Assembly (NCBI RefSeq): GCF_900089945.1
Contig: NZ_FLQY01000290.1
Coordinates: 1 to 56,319, forward strand
Reading direction: 5' to 3'
DNA: 56,319 nt
From: Candidatus Propionivibrio aalborgensis
GTDB taxonomy: Bacteria > Pseudomonadota > Gammaproteobacteria > Burkholderiales > Rhodocyclaceae
Shown: in pieces, positions 20,301 through 28,164 of the stretch
How positions within the stretch are numbered: position 1 is the first letter of the stretch
Layout of the letters: each line of letters starts with the position of its first letter
The notes under the pieces: generated by a model
The model's input: the letters and a program-made list of their open reading frames with translations, nothing else
Database searches by the model: none
What the model was told of the DNA's origin: nothing
Translations under genes and position numbers: made by a program

Positions 20301-20420
20301 GTCGGCGGTCTGCTGCTTTCGCAATTCCTCACCCTTTACCTGACGCCGGTGATCTATGTCTACCTTGACCGATTCACGCCCAAGGGCACAGATTTGCCCG
20401 CAATGCCTGAAACTCGATGA
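17328..20420 (+). CDS. RND efflux pump permease (HAE-1 type)
   Basis: A 1030-residue inner-membrane proton/drug antiporter. It has the RND pattern of an N-terminal helix (PVMTTLLMAAFVIFG), two large periplasmic loops, and two blocks of six helices. The proton-relay aspartates are in SVGFVVDDAIVMLEN near residue 405. The length and sequence style resemble MdtB/MdtC and MuxB/MuxC more than AcrB, but here a single permease is present. The start is GTG. Together with the upstream adaptor it makes a pump for drugs, bile-like compounds or other amphiphiles. Which of these is unknown. Confidence 0.93.
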   Translation: MNLPELCIRRPVMTTLLMAAFVIFGIIAYRALPVSELPSVDFPTISVTAALPGASPETMAAAVATPLEGQFSTIAGLDSMNSTSAQGSTSITLQFTLDRNIDAAAQDVQSAIAVALRKLPPNMPAPPSFRKVNPADSPIYYIALASPTLPLPLVNEYAETQLAQRISTISGVAQVLIYGSQKFAVRIQANPDQLAARGLGIDELHQAVAQANVNQPVGLIDGERRTFAIKDNGQLDNSVAYRPLIVAWRNGAPVRLEEVATPIDSVENLRLASWNVDKRAIVLAIQRQPGANTIETVDSIKRILPSFQAKLPAAISMTTLYDRSVSIRHAIEDVQFTLILAGFLVILVILLFLRNLYATLIPALALPISVIGTFAVMSMLGFSLDNLSLLALTLSVGFVVDDAIVMLENIVRHIELGDSPMHAAIKGSREIGFTIISMTVSLVAVFIPVLFMGGIVGRLLHEFAVTICAAILVSGVVSLTLTPMMCSRYLKPSRTEDHGRLFRAFEQFFAALLAGYEKSLRQAIAHPRLVVAGFVATAGLSGLLFSMVPKDFIPSGDSGRIIAFTEGAQDASFASMVEHQRAVAAIVAEDPNIQSFMSSIGGGGIRPTSNTGTIFMILKPSGERTLSPDELIEQLRPRLATVPGIKVYMQNPPVIRIGGLITAAQYQYTLQSTDLHELYQWTETLLGRIRQLPGFVDVTSNLNNHSPVVSLDIDRDKITTLGLTFSQVEDALQSAFSARQISTIYGTANQYQVILEVAPEFQSDPSMLSRLHVRASSGKLIPLDTIAGISRKTQALTVNHQGQLPAVTLSFNLLPGISLGEAVTRIKALEQELRIPASLNTSLQGTAQAFQASLQGLGILLLIAILVVYIVLGILYESFIHPLTILSGLPSAALGALITLMVFRVDLSLYAFVGIIMLIGIVKKNAIMMIDFALDQQRSSQLPAHETIFNACLIRFRPIMMTTMAALVGTLPIAIGFGAGADVRRPLGLAVVGGLLLSQFLTLYLTPVIYVYLDRFTPKGTDLPAMPETR

Positions 20421-20438
20421 ATTCGGGCTTCCAACACT

Positions 20439-20843
20439 ATGCCTGCACCTGAAAGACTGCCGCTCCCAAGCCTGCGTATCGACAAATGGCTGTGGGCCGC
20501 GCGCTTCTACAAGACACGCTCAATGGCCACGGAAGCCGTTCATTCCGGCCACGTCAAACTCAACGGGTGCGGCGTCAAACCGGCGCGCGAATTGCGCATT
20601 GGAGACACGCTCGGTATTACCGTTGGCGATACACTCTGGACGATCACGGTTTGCGGCTTGAACGATCAGCGCCGTCCGGCCAGCGAAGCACAGCAGCTCT
20701 ATGCTGAGACACCGGAAAGTGCCGCACACCGCAACGCCGAGAGGGAATCCAAACGGCTCGCCCCCACCCCCGGTAGTGATCTGCGCGGTCGCCCGAGCAA
20801 GAAGGCACGACGGCAGATCAGGCGATTCAACGAAGAGTACTGA
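20439..20843 (+). CDS. hslR: S4-domain RNA-binding protein (Hsp15)
   Basis: A 134-residue basic protein with an S4 RNA-binding domain at about 12-75 (LRIDKWLWAARFYKTRSMA, then GHVKLNG and GDTLGITVGD) and a Lys/Arg-rich C-terminal tail (GRPSKKARRQIRRF). In E. coli Hsp15 recognises 50S subunits stalled with peptidyl-tRNA and helps recycle them after heat shock. It begins 18 bases after the RND permease stop, on the same strand, and may be read through from it. Confidence 0.9.
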   Translation: MPAPERLPLPSLRIDKWLWAARFYKTRSMATEAVHSGHVKLNGCGVKPARELRIGDTLGITVGDTLWTITVCGLNDQRRPASEAQQLYAETPESAAHRNAERESKRLAPTPGSDLRGRPSKKARRQIRRFNEEY

Positions 20844-20867
20844 AGTGACGATTGTCGATGCGCCGGC

Positions 20868-22046
20868 TCACGGCTCTTTGTGCAATTCATCTCCGCCAAG
20901 CGCATAACGGCGCATCCGTGAAATCAGCAGCGGCGACAGCAGCAGAGAGACCACGATTACCGCGACCGCAAGCTGATAGTTTTCCTTCGAAATGATCATG
21001 GAAGACGCACCCACCGCAGCCAGCACAAAACTGAATTCACCGATCTGGGCCAGAATTGCGCCAGTGTAGAGACTGTCTCCCCAAGTCTCGCCGAGTATCT
21101 TGAATACCGTTGCATTTATCGCCATGTTTACCGTCAGCGCAATCAGCGCCAGAGAGAGGACTTTGCCCCAGTGGTGAAGAACGAAATCGATATCCACCAA
21201 CATGCCGACGGAAACAAAGAACAGTGCGACAAACACTGTTTTGAATGGCTCAAGACTATGATGCACCCACTTCGCCTCCTTGGCTGCCGCAACCACGATG
21301 CCGGCGACGAAGGAACCCAAAGCCGAAGAAAGCGAAAAGAGTCCGGTCAGCAATGCCAGTCCGAAGCAGAGCAACATCGCACCGAACACCTGCAGTTCGT
21401 GATCCTTCTTGACCGCGTCGCCGATCAGGGGAATGCGGAAACCAGGCCGGATCACAATCCACGCGCAACAAGCGATCAGCAATATTCCGCCGATGACCTG
21501 CATGGTCATTTCCATCCTCGACACCTTCTCGCCACTGAGGATGCTGACAACGATCAGCATGGGAATGACGGCAATATCCTGGGCCAGAAGTACGTTCAAG
21601 GCATTCTGCCCGTGCCTTGTTTCAAGCTCCTTGCGGGCTTGCAGCAGATTCAGCACGACCGCCGTGCTGCTTAACGAGATGATGAAGCCGAGCAAAACGC
21701 ACAGCACGAACGGCCAGTCAAAAAAGTGACCGATGGCGGTGGTCAGGGCGACGCTGACGACGATCTGCATGAATGTGCCAAGCAGGGCCACCCGCCACCT
21801 GGCGATCACCTTTTCCGGCGAGACCTCCATGCCGATGAAGAACATCAGCATCACGACGCCGAATTGACCAAGCCGGTCCAGCACCTGCTGATCGGTAATC
21901 GCCCCGAATAGCGACGGCCCAAGCATGATGCCGGCAATCAGGTAAGCGATTACATTGGGCTGACGCAGTTCGTGCATCAGCAGGCCAGCCAGGAGAATGG
22001 CCACGATGCTGCCAACCAGTTCTGGCATGAAGGGGTCCATGTGCAT
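20868..22046 (-). CDS. Kef-type cation:proton antiporter (CPA2)
   Basis: A 392-residue integral membrane protein with about 12 hydrophobic helices, matching the Na+/H+ exchanger fold of the CPA2 family. Typical pieces are ELRQPNVIAYLIAGIMLGP near residue 28, RLGQFGVVMLMFFIGMEVSP near 60 and GAILAQIGEFSFVLAAVGAS near 330. It ends soon after the membrane part and lacks the C-terminal RCK/TrkA-N domain found in KefB/KefC, so glutathione or nucleotide gating of that kind is not encoded here. The start follows GAGG at good spacing. It converges on hslR. The transported ion (K+ or Na+) is uncertain. Confidence 0.9.
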   Translation of the reverse strand: MHMDPFMPELVGSIVAILLAGLLMHELRQPNVIAYLIAGIMLGPSLFGAITDQQVLDRLGQFGVVMLMFFIGMEVSPEKVIARWRVALLGTFMQIVVSVALTTAIGHFFDWPFVLCVLLGFIISLSSTAVVLNLLQARKELETRHGQNALNVLLAQDIAVIPMLIVVSILSGEKVSRMEMTMQVIGGILLIACCAWIVIRPGFRIPLIGDAVKKDHELQVFGAMLLCFGLALLTGLFSLSSALGSFVAGIVVAAAKEAKWVHHSLEPFKTVFVALFFVSVGMLVDIDFVLHHWGKVLSLALIALTVNMAINATVFKILGETWGDSLYTGAILAQIGEFSFVLAAVGASSMIISKENYQLAVAVIVVSLLLSPLLISRMRRYALGGDELHKEP

Positions 22047-22462
22047 ATGTAATCCTCAGTTGTTTCTTGTCTCGCTGGACGAAGGCCGTTTTCTTTGAGC
22101 CCTGGGAGGGGATTGTGCCGACCGGGGCCAGGACGTGAGCGTCGCGACTGCAGCAGCGGGATCATTTTCACCGCCATGTTGCAAGAGATTAAAAGTCTGG
22201 TCCCGGTCGATTGTACCGCGATGATTTTTTGCTGATCCATTTGACAGCGCTGAAAGGGCCACAGATACTCCGTATGTGGCGATTCAATGTCCTTTCGGTG
22301 TATTGCACTGGTTTGCGTGAACGTCGGCCCGCCAAGCGAAAATATCACGGCGCCGTGACGTTTCGATGAGGACTCGGGGATGGTGGCTTTCTATCATCGT
22401 TCATGCGAGCTCATTGCTTCGGGCTCGATTCCCAACCTGATACTTTTCACCAGGAGAGCCCC
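22047..22462. other. Spacer between Kef and PEP-CTERM genes
   Basis: This 416-base divergent spacer holds no gene I can support. It contains the plus-strand promoter candidate at 22241-22269 described separately. On the minus strand, TACAAT (22215-22210) could be the -10 box of the Kef gene, with no clear -35. The remainder would be a long leader of about 185 bases for the PEP-CTERM gene, in which I saw no riboswitch-like fold by eye. Confidence 0.45.
22241..22269 (+). promoter_or_regulatory. Sigma-70-like promoter for PEP-CTERM gene
   Basis: A perfect TTGACA (22241-22246) is followed at 17 bases by GATACT (22264-22269), 4 of 6 to consensus. It points to the spondin-domain PEP-CTERM gene and would give a leader of about 187 bases. 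This is one of the best promoter matches in the window. Confidence 0.5.
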
Positions 22463-23272
22463 ATGAACCTTATTTCTTCCACTTCTCTACGGCGGGCCGC
22501 TGGCATTGCGGCGCTCGTGCTCAGCGCCACAACCAGTGCGGCTCAGCTCAATATCCTCGTCAAGGTCGAAAACCTCGCACCCGCCAACAGCATCAGTTTC
22601 GCCCCACTGCACGTCGGTTTCAACAACGGCACTTTCGACTCCTTCAACAACGGTCAGGCGGCCACAGCAGCCATCATCTCGGTGGCGGAAGGCGGCAGTG
22701 GCTCGGCTTGGCAACCGGCGTTTGCGGCGGCCGATCCGTCGGCGACCCGGGGCACGATTGGCGGACTGCTGCAACCTGGGCAGACCAGCAGCTTTTCATT
22801 TCTGGTAGATACTGCGCTTAACCGTTTCTTCACCTTCGCCTCAATGGTCGTGCCAAGCAACGATTTTTTCATCGGCAACGATTCGCCAACGCAGTATCAG
22901 TTGTTCGACGCCTTTGGCACCCTGGTCATTGGATCGATCGTGCAGAAAGCCAGTGATATCTGGGATGCCGGATCCGAGCTGTTTGACCCGGCTGCCGCAG
23001 CCTTCGTCGGCAACAATGACTTGCGCACCGACCAGAACGGCGACGTCAGCTTCAATTTCGCCGAACTTGCCGGGTTCGACGGCCTGACCACGGCTACAGG
23101 CTACGTGTTCAACAGCGCGCTGACCGCCGATACTGACGTCTATCGTATTACGTTCCAGGCTGTTCCCGAGCCGGAAACCATTGCTTTGATGGTGGCTGGC
23201 TTATTGGCCGTCGCTTGGATCTCACGCCGTCGCCGCGGGCAGTCGTTCGAATCGGGTAGCGAATTGGTGTGA
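22463..23272 (+). CDS. Spondin-domain protein with PEP-CTERM sorting signal
   Basis: A secreted protein of 269 residues. It has a signal peptide cut near TSAAQ (about residue 27), then a spondin_N-like beta domain (LNILVKVENLAPANSISF to the DTDVYRITFQ region), and a C-terminal tripartite tag VPEPETIALMVAGLLAVAW followed by SRRRR. The tag is the PEP-CTERM signal recognised by exosortase in bacteria that make exopolysaccharide, so the protein is probably released or attached at the outer surface. Exosortase itself is not in the window. The ATG at 22463 follows CAGGAGAG; a longer frame from 22403 adds no signal-like sequence. The function of the spondin domain in bacteria is unknown to me. Confidence 0.85.
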   Translation: MNLISSTSLRRAAGIAALVLSATTSAAQLNILVKVENLAPANSISFAPLHVGFNNGTFDSFNNGQAATAAIISVAEGGSGSAWQPAFAAADPSATRGTIGGLLQPGQTSSFSFLVDTALNRFFTFASMVVPSNDFFIGNDSPTQYQLFDAFGTLVIGSIVQKASDIWDAGSELFDPAAAAFVGNNDLRTDQNGDVSFNFAELAGFDGLTTATGYVFNSALTADTDVYRITFQAVPEPETIALMVAGLLAVAWISRRRRGQSFESGSELV

Positions 23273-23339
23273 AGTCGAGCGCCGGATCTTCGACTCCTGC
23301 AGTGCTCCGGTGCCACTACCGTGTGGTGCCGGTTTCGCG

Positions 23340-24041
23340 GTGAACGAACAACTGCTGCTCGTCGAGGACGATGATGCCATTTCCGGCGCTCTGCGACTTC
23401 ATCTGGAGGAAGCCGGCTATCGCCTGCATCGCGAATCCGACGGACTGCGCGCGATGGCGGCGATTGATCGCCAACGCTGGGACATGGTTCTGCTCGACTT
23501 GATGCTGCCTGGCGCCGACGGCTGGGAGGTCTGCCGTCACCTGCGCGCGCGCCACGCAGATGTGCCGGTGATTATGCTCAGCGCCCGCTCGGCCGAGGCA
23601 CATCGTGTGCTGGGCCTGGAACTTGGTGCCGACGACTACTTGGCCAAACCGTTCTCGATGCTGGAACTGGTCGCGCGCGTGCGCGCCCTGTTGCGACGTA
23701 TCGAACAGTTGCGTTCGTCGCCGGCTGCTGCATCCGAGGTCGGCTTCGGTCCCTTCCGGCTTGACACGTTGCGGCGCGAGCTCCTGCGCGGTAACGATAC
23801 CGTGCCACTGACGTTGCGCGAATTCGACCTGCTGCATTTTCTGGTGCGCCACCCAGGACGCGCTTTCAGCCGCAACGAGTTATTGCAACGCGTGTGGGGT
23901 GCCGCTTTCGATGGCTACGAGCACACCGTGAACTCGCACATCAACAGGTTGCGCACCAAGATCGAGGACAACCCACGTGACCCGCACCGCATCGTCACTG
24001 TGTGGGGCGTTGGCTACCGCTTCGACGCGAATCCGTCATGA
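23340..24041 (+). CDS. OmpR-family response regulator
   Basis: A two-component transcription regulator of 233 residues counted from the GTG at 23340. The receiver domain (1-120) has acidic-pocket residues near Asp10 and Asp11, the phosphoacceptor Asp53 in LLDLMLPGADGW, Ser81 and Lys103 in DDYLAKPF. A winged-helix DNA-binding domain follows (about 135-230), with LTLREFDLLHFLVRHPGRAFSR and HINRLRTKIEDNP. An alternative GTG at 23310 would add ten residues unlike a receiver start. The stop overlaps the histidine kinase ATG (ATGA), so the pair is co-expressed. Its targets are unknown; the PEP-CTERM gene just upstream is a natural suspect. Confidence 0.92.
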   Translation: MNEQLLLVEDDDAISGALRLHLEEAGYRLHRESDGLRAMAAIDRQRWDMVLLDLMLPGADGWEVCRHLRARHADVPVIMLSARSAEAHRVLGLELGADDYLAKPFSMLELVARVRALLRRIEQLRSSPAAASEVGFGPFRLDTLRRELLRGNDTVPLTLREFDLLHFLVRHPGRAFSRNELLQRVWGAAFDGYEHTVNSHINRLRTKIEDNPRDPHRIVTVWGVGYRFDANPS

Positions 24042-25528
24042 TCGGCGGCCGCTCGTTCACCACCCGTCTGACGCTGGCGCTATCGCTGCTACTGCTTGCA
24101 TATGGTGCTCTCGTTGGTCTTCTTGGGCGGCATGTTGCCGTGGAGTATGAGCACGAATCACTACAGCGGCTGTCGCATGGGCTGGCCAAGCACATCGTTG
24201 AACACTGGCCGGAAATTGCCGTGGCCGACCCTGACCAAGCGGATCGCGCCGCACGGGAGTCGCTGCTGTCCATGTTGATGGTGGTCAATCCGGGAATCCA
24301 GGTCTATGTGCTTGATGCTGACGGTCGTGTTCAGGCCTACATCGGCGATCCCGGCATGGTGCGTGAGAAACAGGTTGACCTCGGCGCGGTACGCAGCTTT
24401 CTGGCTGGCGCTGCCTTGCCATTGCGCGGTACCGACCCGATGGGCACAGGCATACCGCGCATCTTCAGTGCGGCGATGTTTCCCCCGCGTGCCGGCGATG
24501 TGCGTCCGCCCGGATACCTGTACGTCGTGCTTGACGGACAGGCCCGCGTTCATGTCGCCGGACAGTTGAGCCTGCGCCGGGTCTGGCAGGGGGCAGGACT
24601 CGTCGCGGCAGCTGGCTTGTTGGTGACGCTGTTGCTCGGATTTTTCGCCATGCACCGGCTGACCTTGCCCCTGCACCGTCTGGCCAATCGCATGCGCGAC
24701 TACAGCGTGCGCACCCTGCAGGCAACTGCGGCTGGACGCAGCCAATCTCGAACTAACGGTGACGAGGTCAGCGCGATCGGTTCTGCGTTTGACGAGATGA
24801 CGCAGCGTATCGAGGCGCAGACTGCTCGCGAACAGCAACAGGCCAGTGCGCATCGCGAGGTGATGGCCAGCGTTGCGCATGATATGCGGACCCCGCTCAC
24901 GGCGCTTCATGGCCACCTCGAAGCGATGGCAGGACAGGCGCTCGTCGAACCGGAGCAGCGCGATCGCGTACTTGCTGCTGCATTGGCGCAGAGTGACAAA
25001 GTGCGTCGACTGTCGCAGCAGCTCTTCGAACTCGCTGCCCTGCAATCCACCGATCAGGTGCTGCACCGCGAGCGTTTCAGACTCGACGAGCTGGTGACGG
25101 ATGCCGTGCAGAAGTACGATCTGGCCGATGGGCCAGCGCCCGTCACTCTGCGCGGTGCGCCCCCCGGACCTCTGGAATTCGAAGGCGACTTGCAGCTCAT
25201 CGAGCGGGCGCTGACCAATCTGATCGACAACGCCATGCGGCACGCCCCGACCACCTCACCGATTCACGTCAGTGTCAGCCGGGACGGCGCGCAGGCCAAT
25301 ATTCTAATCGAGGACAACGGACCCGGGCTGCCGGACGAATTGTTCAGCCGCCTCGAACAGGGAAAGTCATTGCGCGACCCGCCGGTCAAACGCACCAGCG
25401 GCGGCATCGGTGGGCTGGGCCTGGCCATCGCACAACGCGTAGCGGCGCTGCACGGCGGCAGCCTGCAGCCGCTGCCTTCGCCACTCGGTGGCACCCGGCT
25501 TTGCCTGGCCTTGCCTCTGGCGGAATAA
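24038..25528 (+). CDS. Sensor histidine kinase
   Basis: The membrane partner of the preceding regulator, 496 residues. It has a first helix at about 10-28, a periplasmic domain of about 160 residues, a second helix near 188-208, a HAMP region, and a HisKA domain with His281 in SVAHDMRTPLTALHGH. The ATPase domain shows LTNLIDNAMRHAP (N box), IEDNGPGLPDELFSR (G1) and GGIGGLGLAIAQRVAALHGG (G2). The ATG at 24038 overlaps the regulator stop. The ligand of the periplasmic domain is not evident. Confidence 0.93.
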   Translation: MIGGRSFTTRLTLALSLLLLAYGALVGLLGRHVAVEYEHESLQRLSHGLAKHIVEHWPEIAVADPDQADRAARESLLSMLMVVNPGIQVYVLDADGRVQAYIGDPGMVREKQVDLGAVRSFLAGAALPLRGTDPMGTGIPRIFSAAMFPPRAGDVRPPGYLYVVLDGQARVHVAGQLSLRRVWQGAGLVAAAGLLVTLLLGFFAMHRLTLPLHRLANRMRDYSVRTLQATAAGRSQSRTNGDEVSAIGSAFDEMTQRIEAQTAREQQQASAHREVMASVAHDMRTPLTALHGHLEAMAGQALVEPEQRDRVLAAALAQSDKVRRLSQQLFELAALQSTDQVLHRERFRLDELVTDAVQKYDLADGPAPVTLRGAPPGPLEFEGDLQLIERALTNLIDNAMRHAPTTSPIHVSVSRDGAQANILIEDNGPGLPDELFSRLEQGKSLRDPPVKRTSGGIGGLGLAIAQRVAALHGGSLQPLPSPLGGTRLCLALPLAE

Positions 25529-25571
25529 TCCACCCCTAAAAATCGCAGATCGGACTGGAAAGACCGCTGTG

Positions 25572-25710
25572 GCGGCCGGCAATCTGCGGTATCTGGCCTT
25601 CATTTGACGGCAAACGTGGAAAGCGTTGCAGGCCGGCCGGGTCTTGACGTGCCGCTTGGCGGCGACGCATTCGCGGTACGTCACGCGCAACAGCGGGGCA
25701 AGCTTGTGAT
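25572..25710. repeat. Direct repeat copy A (terB 3'-end remnant)
   Basis: This stretch matches 27401-27540 in the same orientation. By eye, 98 of the first 120 bases are identical without gaps, including 29 identical bases starting at 25588. In the other copy the right part encodes the last residues of the TerB protein. Here the minus strand still reads PLLRVTYRECVAAKRHVK against SLLHVTHREYIAAKLRAK, but the stop codon is lost and no TerB body is present. It occupies most of the 261-base gap between the kinase and the FapA-like gene, and the rest of that gap shows nothing else. It looks like a decayed copy of the end of terB. Confidence 0.8.
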
Positions 25711-25789
25711 TGTCAGAATACGTTCTTTCGGATAGGTTGCGCTTGGCACTTGTCAATCGTGTCATGTGTCGTAGTCAAAAGGGGGAGCG

Positions 25790-27391
25790 ATGACTGAATT
25801 CTCCGGTTTGACCTTGTCGGTGGATGACAACCGTCTCATTGCGTATATCAGCGCTTCCGAAGCACGTGCATTTCTCGAACCGGATTCCCTCCGAGCACTG
25901 CTGGCGGAAGCGGGTTTTGGAAGCTGGCATCTTTCCGAAGGGGCGTTGCAGGCACTGATCGAGCACTTCAATTCATCGACGAGCGAATTGAAATTGCCGA
26001 TTGGTGAACGCAGCGATGCGAGTTTCAAGCTTGAGATGGCGCAGGATGCCATGCAGGTATGGGCGGATTTCATTCCCTCCTATGGTGGAATAGCACTCGA
26101 TCCGAACGACGTATATCAGGCTCTCGAGGAAACCGGAGTTGTCGTTGGTATAGATTCGTCGGCGGTGAGTGCGGCCTGCGCGTCAGATTCGGCCGAGCGA
26201 ATACTGGTGGCAGCCGGGCAACCGGCAGAAGACGGTATAGACGCTCATTTCGAGATGTTGGTGGCTGATACGCGCGATCGTACGCCGCAGGTGAGCGAGA
26301 ACGGCTTGATTGACTTCCGCGAACTGGGAGCGATTCCAATGGTGACCGCCGAACAACCACTGATGCGACGCATTCCTCCGACGACCGGAACAGCGGGGCG
26401 CAATGTTCGTGGCGAAGTCATCGAACCCGTGCCAGGTCAGGATGCGCTGTTTGACGAAGGACTGATCGGCGCCTATGTCGACAAAGAAGATGCCAACCTG
26501 TTACGGGCAGTGTTCAGCGGTCAGCCGGTGCGCGCTGGCAATGGCGTGAACGTCGAGCAGGTTTTGAACATTAGCCATGTCAACATGGCTTCTGGAAATA
26601 TAAGCTTTGACGGAACCGTAAACATCGAGGGCGATGTGTCACCGGGTATGAAAGTGCATGCGTCCGGCGATATCGTTGTTGGTGAGGTGGTTGATGGCGC
26701 CGAGCTGGATGCTGGAGGCGACATCCGCGTCGCTGGCGGAATAATTTCCCAGGCTCGCGTGCATGCAGGGGGTTCCGTTTCCGCGCGCTTTGTCGAAAGC
26801 GCGCATGTATTCTCCGGGACCATCATCGCTATCGATGATTCGGCTCTGCAAAGTGAGCTGCAGGCCAACAACCAGATTGTTGTTGGCGTCAGTTCGCCGC
26901 AGCGGGGACGTCTGGCCGGTGGATCGGCAAAGGCAATGATGTTGATAAAAACACCGATTCTTGGATCGCAGACTGGGGGCGTAACCCATCTCGTTCTTGG
27001 CGTTAATCCGGTGCTTGAAGCGCAATATCAGGACCTGTTGAAGGTCATCGAGAAGCAGCGGGAAGAGGAAAGCAAGCTTGAGATGCTGGTCAAGCACCTG
27101 ACCAAGATCGGCGACAAGAACGGCATGCTGGAACGCGTCAAAGCGTCCTGGGAGCAGGCGATCAAAGCCTGGGCCCAACTCTTGCCGCAACGCGACGAAC
27201 TCGAACGGCAACTGGCGCTAATCGCCGGTGCGCGGGTTGAAATCGGTTTGAACGTGGTGGGCGCCGTCGATATACTGTTTGGCAAGAAAGTATCGCGATT
27301 GCGCAAGACCTACGAAACGGGATCCTTTTCGATTGAAGGCGATCGCGTGCTCTTTACCGACCCGGAGGGCAACGTCTCGCCGGCCGCATAG
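25790..27391 (+). CDS. DUF342 / FapA-like polymer-forming protein
   Basis: A 533-residue cytoplasmic protein of the DUF342 family, named flagellar assembly protein A in some annotations. The N-terminal half is globular. The centre (about 255-370) is a repetitive beta-helix of Gly-rich turns such as VNIEGDVSPGMKVHASGDIV and AELDAGGDIRVAGG. A coiled coil follows near 420-480 (KVIEKQREEESKLEMLVKHL), and the end has the family motif KKVSRLRKTYETGSFSIEGD. GGGGGAG precedes the ATG. There are no flagellar genes nearby, so a flagellar role is not supported by context. The 139-bp repeat flanks it on both sides. Confidence 0.82.
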   Translation: MTEFSGLTLSVDDNRLIAYISASEARAFLEPDSLRALLAEAGFGSWHLSEGALQALIEHFNSSTSELKLPIGERSDASFKLEMAQDAMQVWADFIPSYGGIALDPNDVYQALEETGVVVGIDSSAVSAACASDSAERILVAAGQPAEDGIDAHFEMLVADTRDRTPQVSENGLIDFRELGAIPMVTAEQPLMRRIPPTTGTAGRNVRGEVIEPVPGQDALFDEGLIGAYVDKEDANLLRAVFSGQPVRAGNGVNVEQVLNISHVNMASGNISFDGTVNIEGDVSPGMKVHASGDIVVGEVVDGAELDAGGDIRVAGGIISQARVHAGGSVSARFVESAHVFSGTIIAIDDSALQSELQANNQIVVGVSSPQRGRLAGGSAKAMMLIKTPILGSQTGGVTHLVLGVNPVLEAQYQDLLKVIEKQREEESKLEMLVKHLTKIGDKNGMLERVKASWEQAIKAWAQLLPQRDELERQLALIAGARVEIGLNVVGAVDILFGKKVSRLRKTYETGSFSIEGDRVLFTDPEGNVSPAA

Positions 27392-27400
27392 AGGGCAATC

Positions 27401-27540
27401 GCGGCCAGCATCCTGTGGTATCTGGCCTTCATTTGACGGCAAACGCGGAAAGTGTCACAGGGCGGCTAGCACTTGGCGCGCAGCTTGGCGGCGATGTATT
27501 CACGGTGCGTCACGTGCAATAAAGAAGCCACCTTGCTGAT
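27401..27540. repeat. Direct repeat copy B (terB 3' end and flank)
   Basis: The intact partner of the repeat at 25572-25710. Bases 27466-27540 encode the end of the TerB protein on the minus strand. Bases 27401-27465 are the non-coding stretch downstream of the terB stop, and they hold the longest identical run (29 bases from 27417). The two copies sit 1829 bases apart, with the FapA-like gene between them. Confidence 0.8.
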
Positions 27541-27918
27541 CAAGTGGTTCTCGTGGCTGTCCAGATGGCCATCAGCGTAGGCGACCTGCCACATACTCTC
27601 GATCACGCGCACTTTCTCCTCGTGTGTGAAGCTGGCATTGATGCTGTTGGTAAAGCGGTGGTAGTCATAGGCGTCTTTGGCGGATTGCTCCGCGACTTCA
27701 AGCAGGCGGTCCGACTCGTCGTCCGCCAGCGCAAATTTTGCCTTCAGCGCCGCCAGTACGGCTGTGCGTTCGGCCGCTTCGATGGCCGGGTCCGCCCGCA
27801 TGACTTCCACCAGCAGAACAGCGGTGGCGAGTTGCAGGGCATGTTCGCGCGCCCGCGGCGAGGAGTCGGGGGAATCACCGGTGAACGAGTCAAACAGGTC
27901 TTTGAGGGTTTTCAGCAT
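27466..27918 (-). CDS. TerB-family tellurite-resistance-like protein
   Basis: A small helical protein of 150 residues. Two TerB-type acidic repeats are visible, RADPAIEAAERTAVLAAL and YADGHLDSHENHLISKVASL, which resemble the metal-binding helices of this family. TerB-like proteins bind divalent cations and often sit near envelope stress genes, but the biochemical role is not settled. I chose the ATG at 27918 (MLKTLKDLFDSF), which matches the usual family start. A frame from 27996 would add 26 atypical residues. There is no ter operon here. Its 3' end is duplicated upstream of the FapA-like gene. Confidence 0.8.
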   Translation of the reverse strand: MLKTLKDLFDSFTGDSPDSSPRAREHALQLATAVLLVEVMRADPAIEAAERTAVLAALKAKFALADDESDRLLEVAEQSAKDAYDYHRFTNSINASFTHEEKVRVIESMWQVAYADGHLDSHENHLISKVASLLHVTHREYIAAKLRAKC

Positions 27919-28164
27919 GAAGGCATCTTGGAATTGGTTCAGTGGGGTTAAGGCATCTGATTGGCTGCCCGAGTCGAGACATGCCATGGGGTCCAAGTAT
28001 CCGCAGCCGTAGCGCGCCGGTCAATGCCTGATGGCTTTGCCCGGTTCTGACCCGCTGCTTGAACGTAAAGATTGCTGTTGTCGAGTCCTGATTCGAACAG
28101 TATCTTGAAGATGACCCAATAAGCGCCATACTGAAGCTTTACCCTGCCTCACAAGGAGACCGCC

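Noticed and set aside
22403-22462. Upstream extension of the PEP-CTERM gene by 20 codons
   Set aside because: It would place the signal peptide after a polar segment with Cys and His, while the ATG at 22463 has a good Shine-Dalgarno and a typical signal peptide.
25367-25765. 132-codon minus-strand frame between the kinase and the FapA-like gene
   Set aside because: Only a short part resembles the end of TerB. The rest overlaps the histidine kinase gene in antisense, so it is a remnant and not a working gene.
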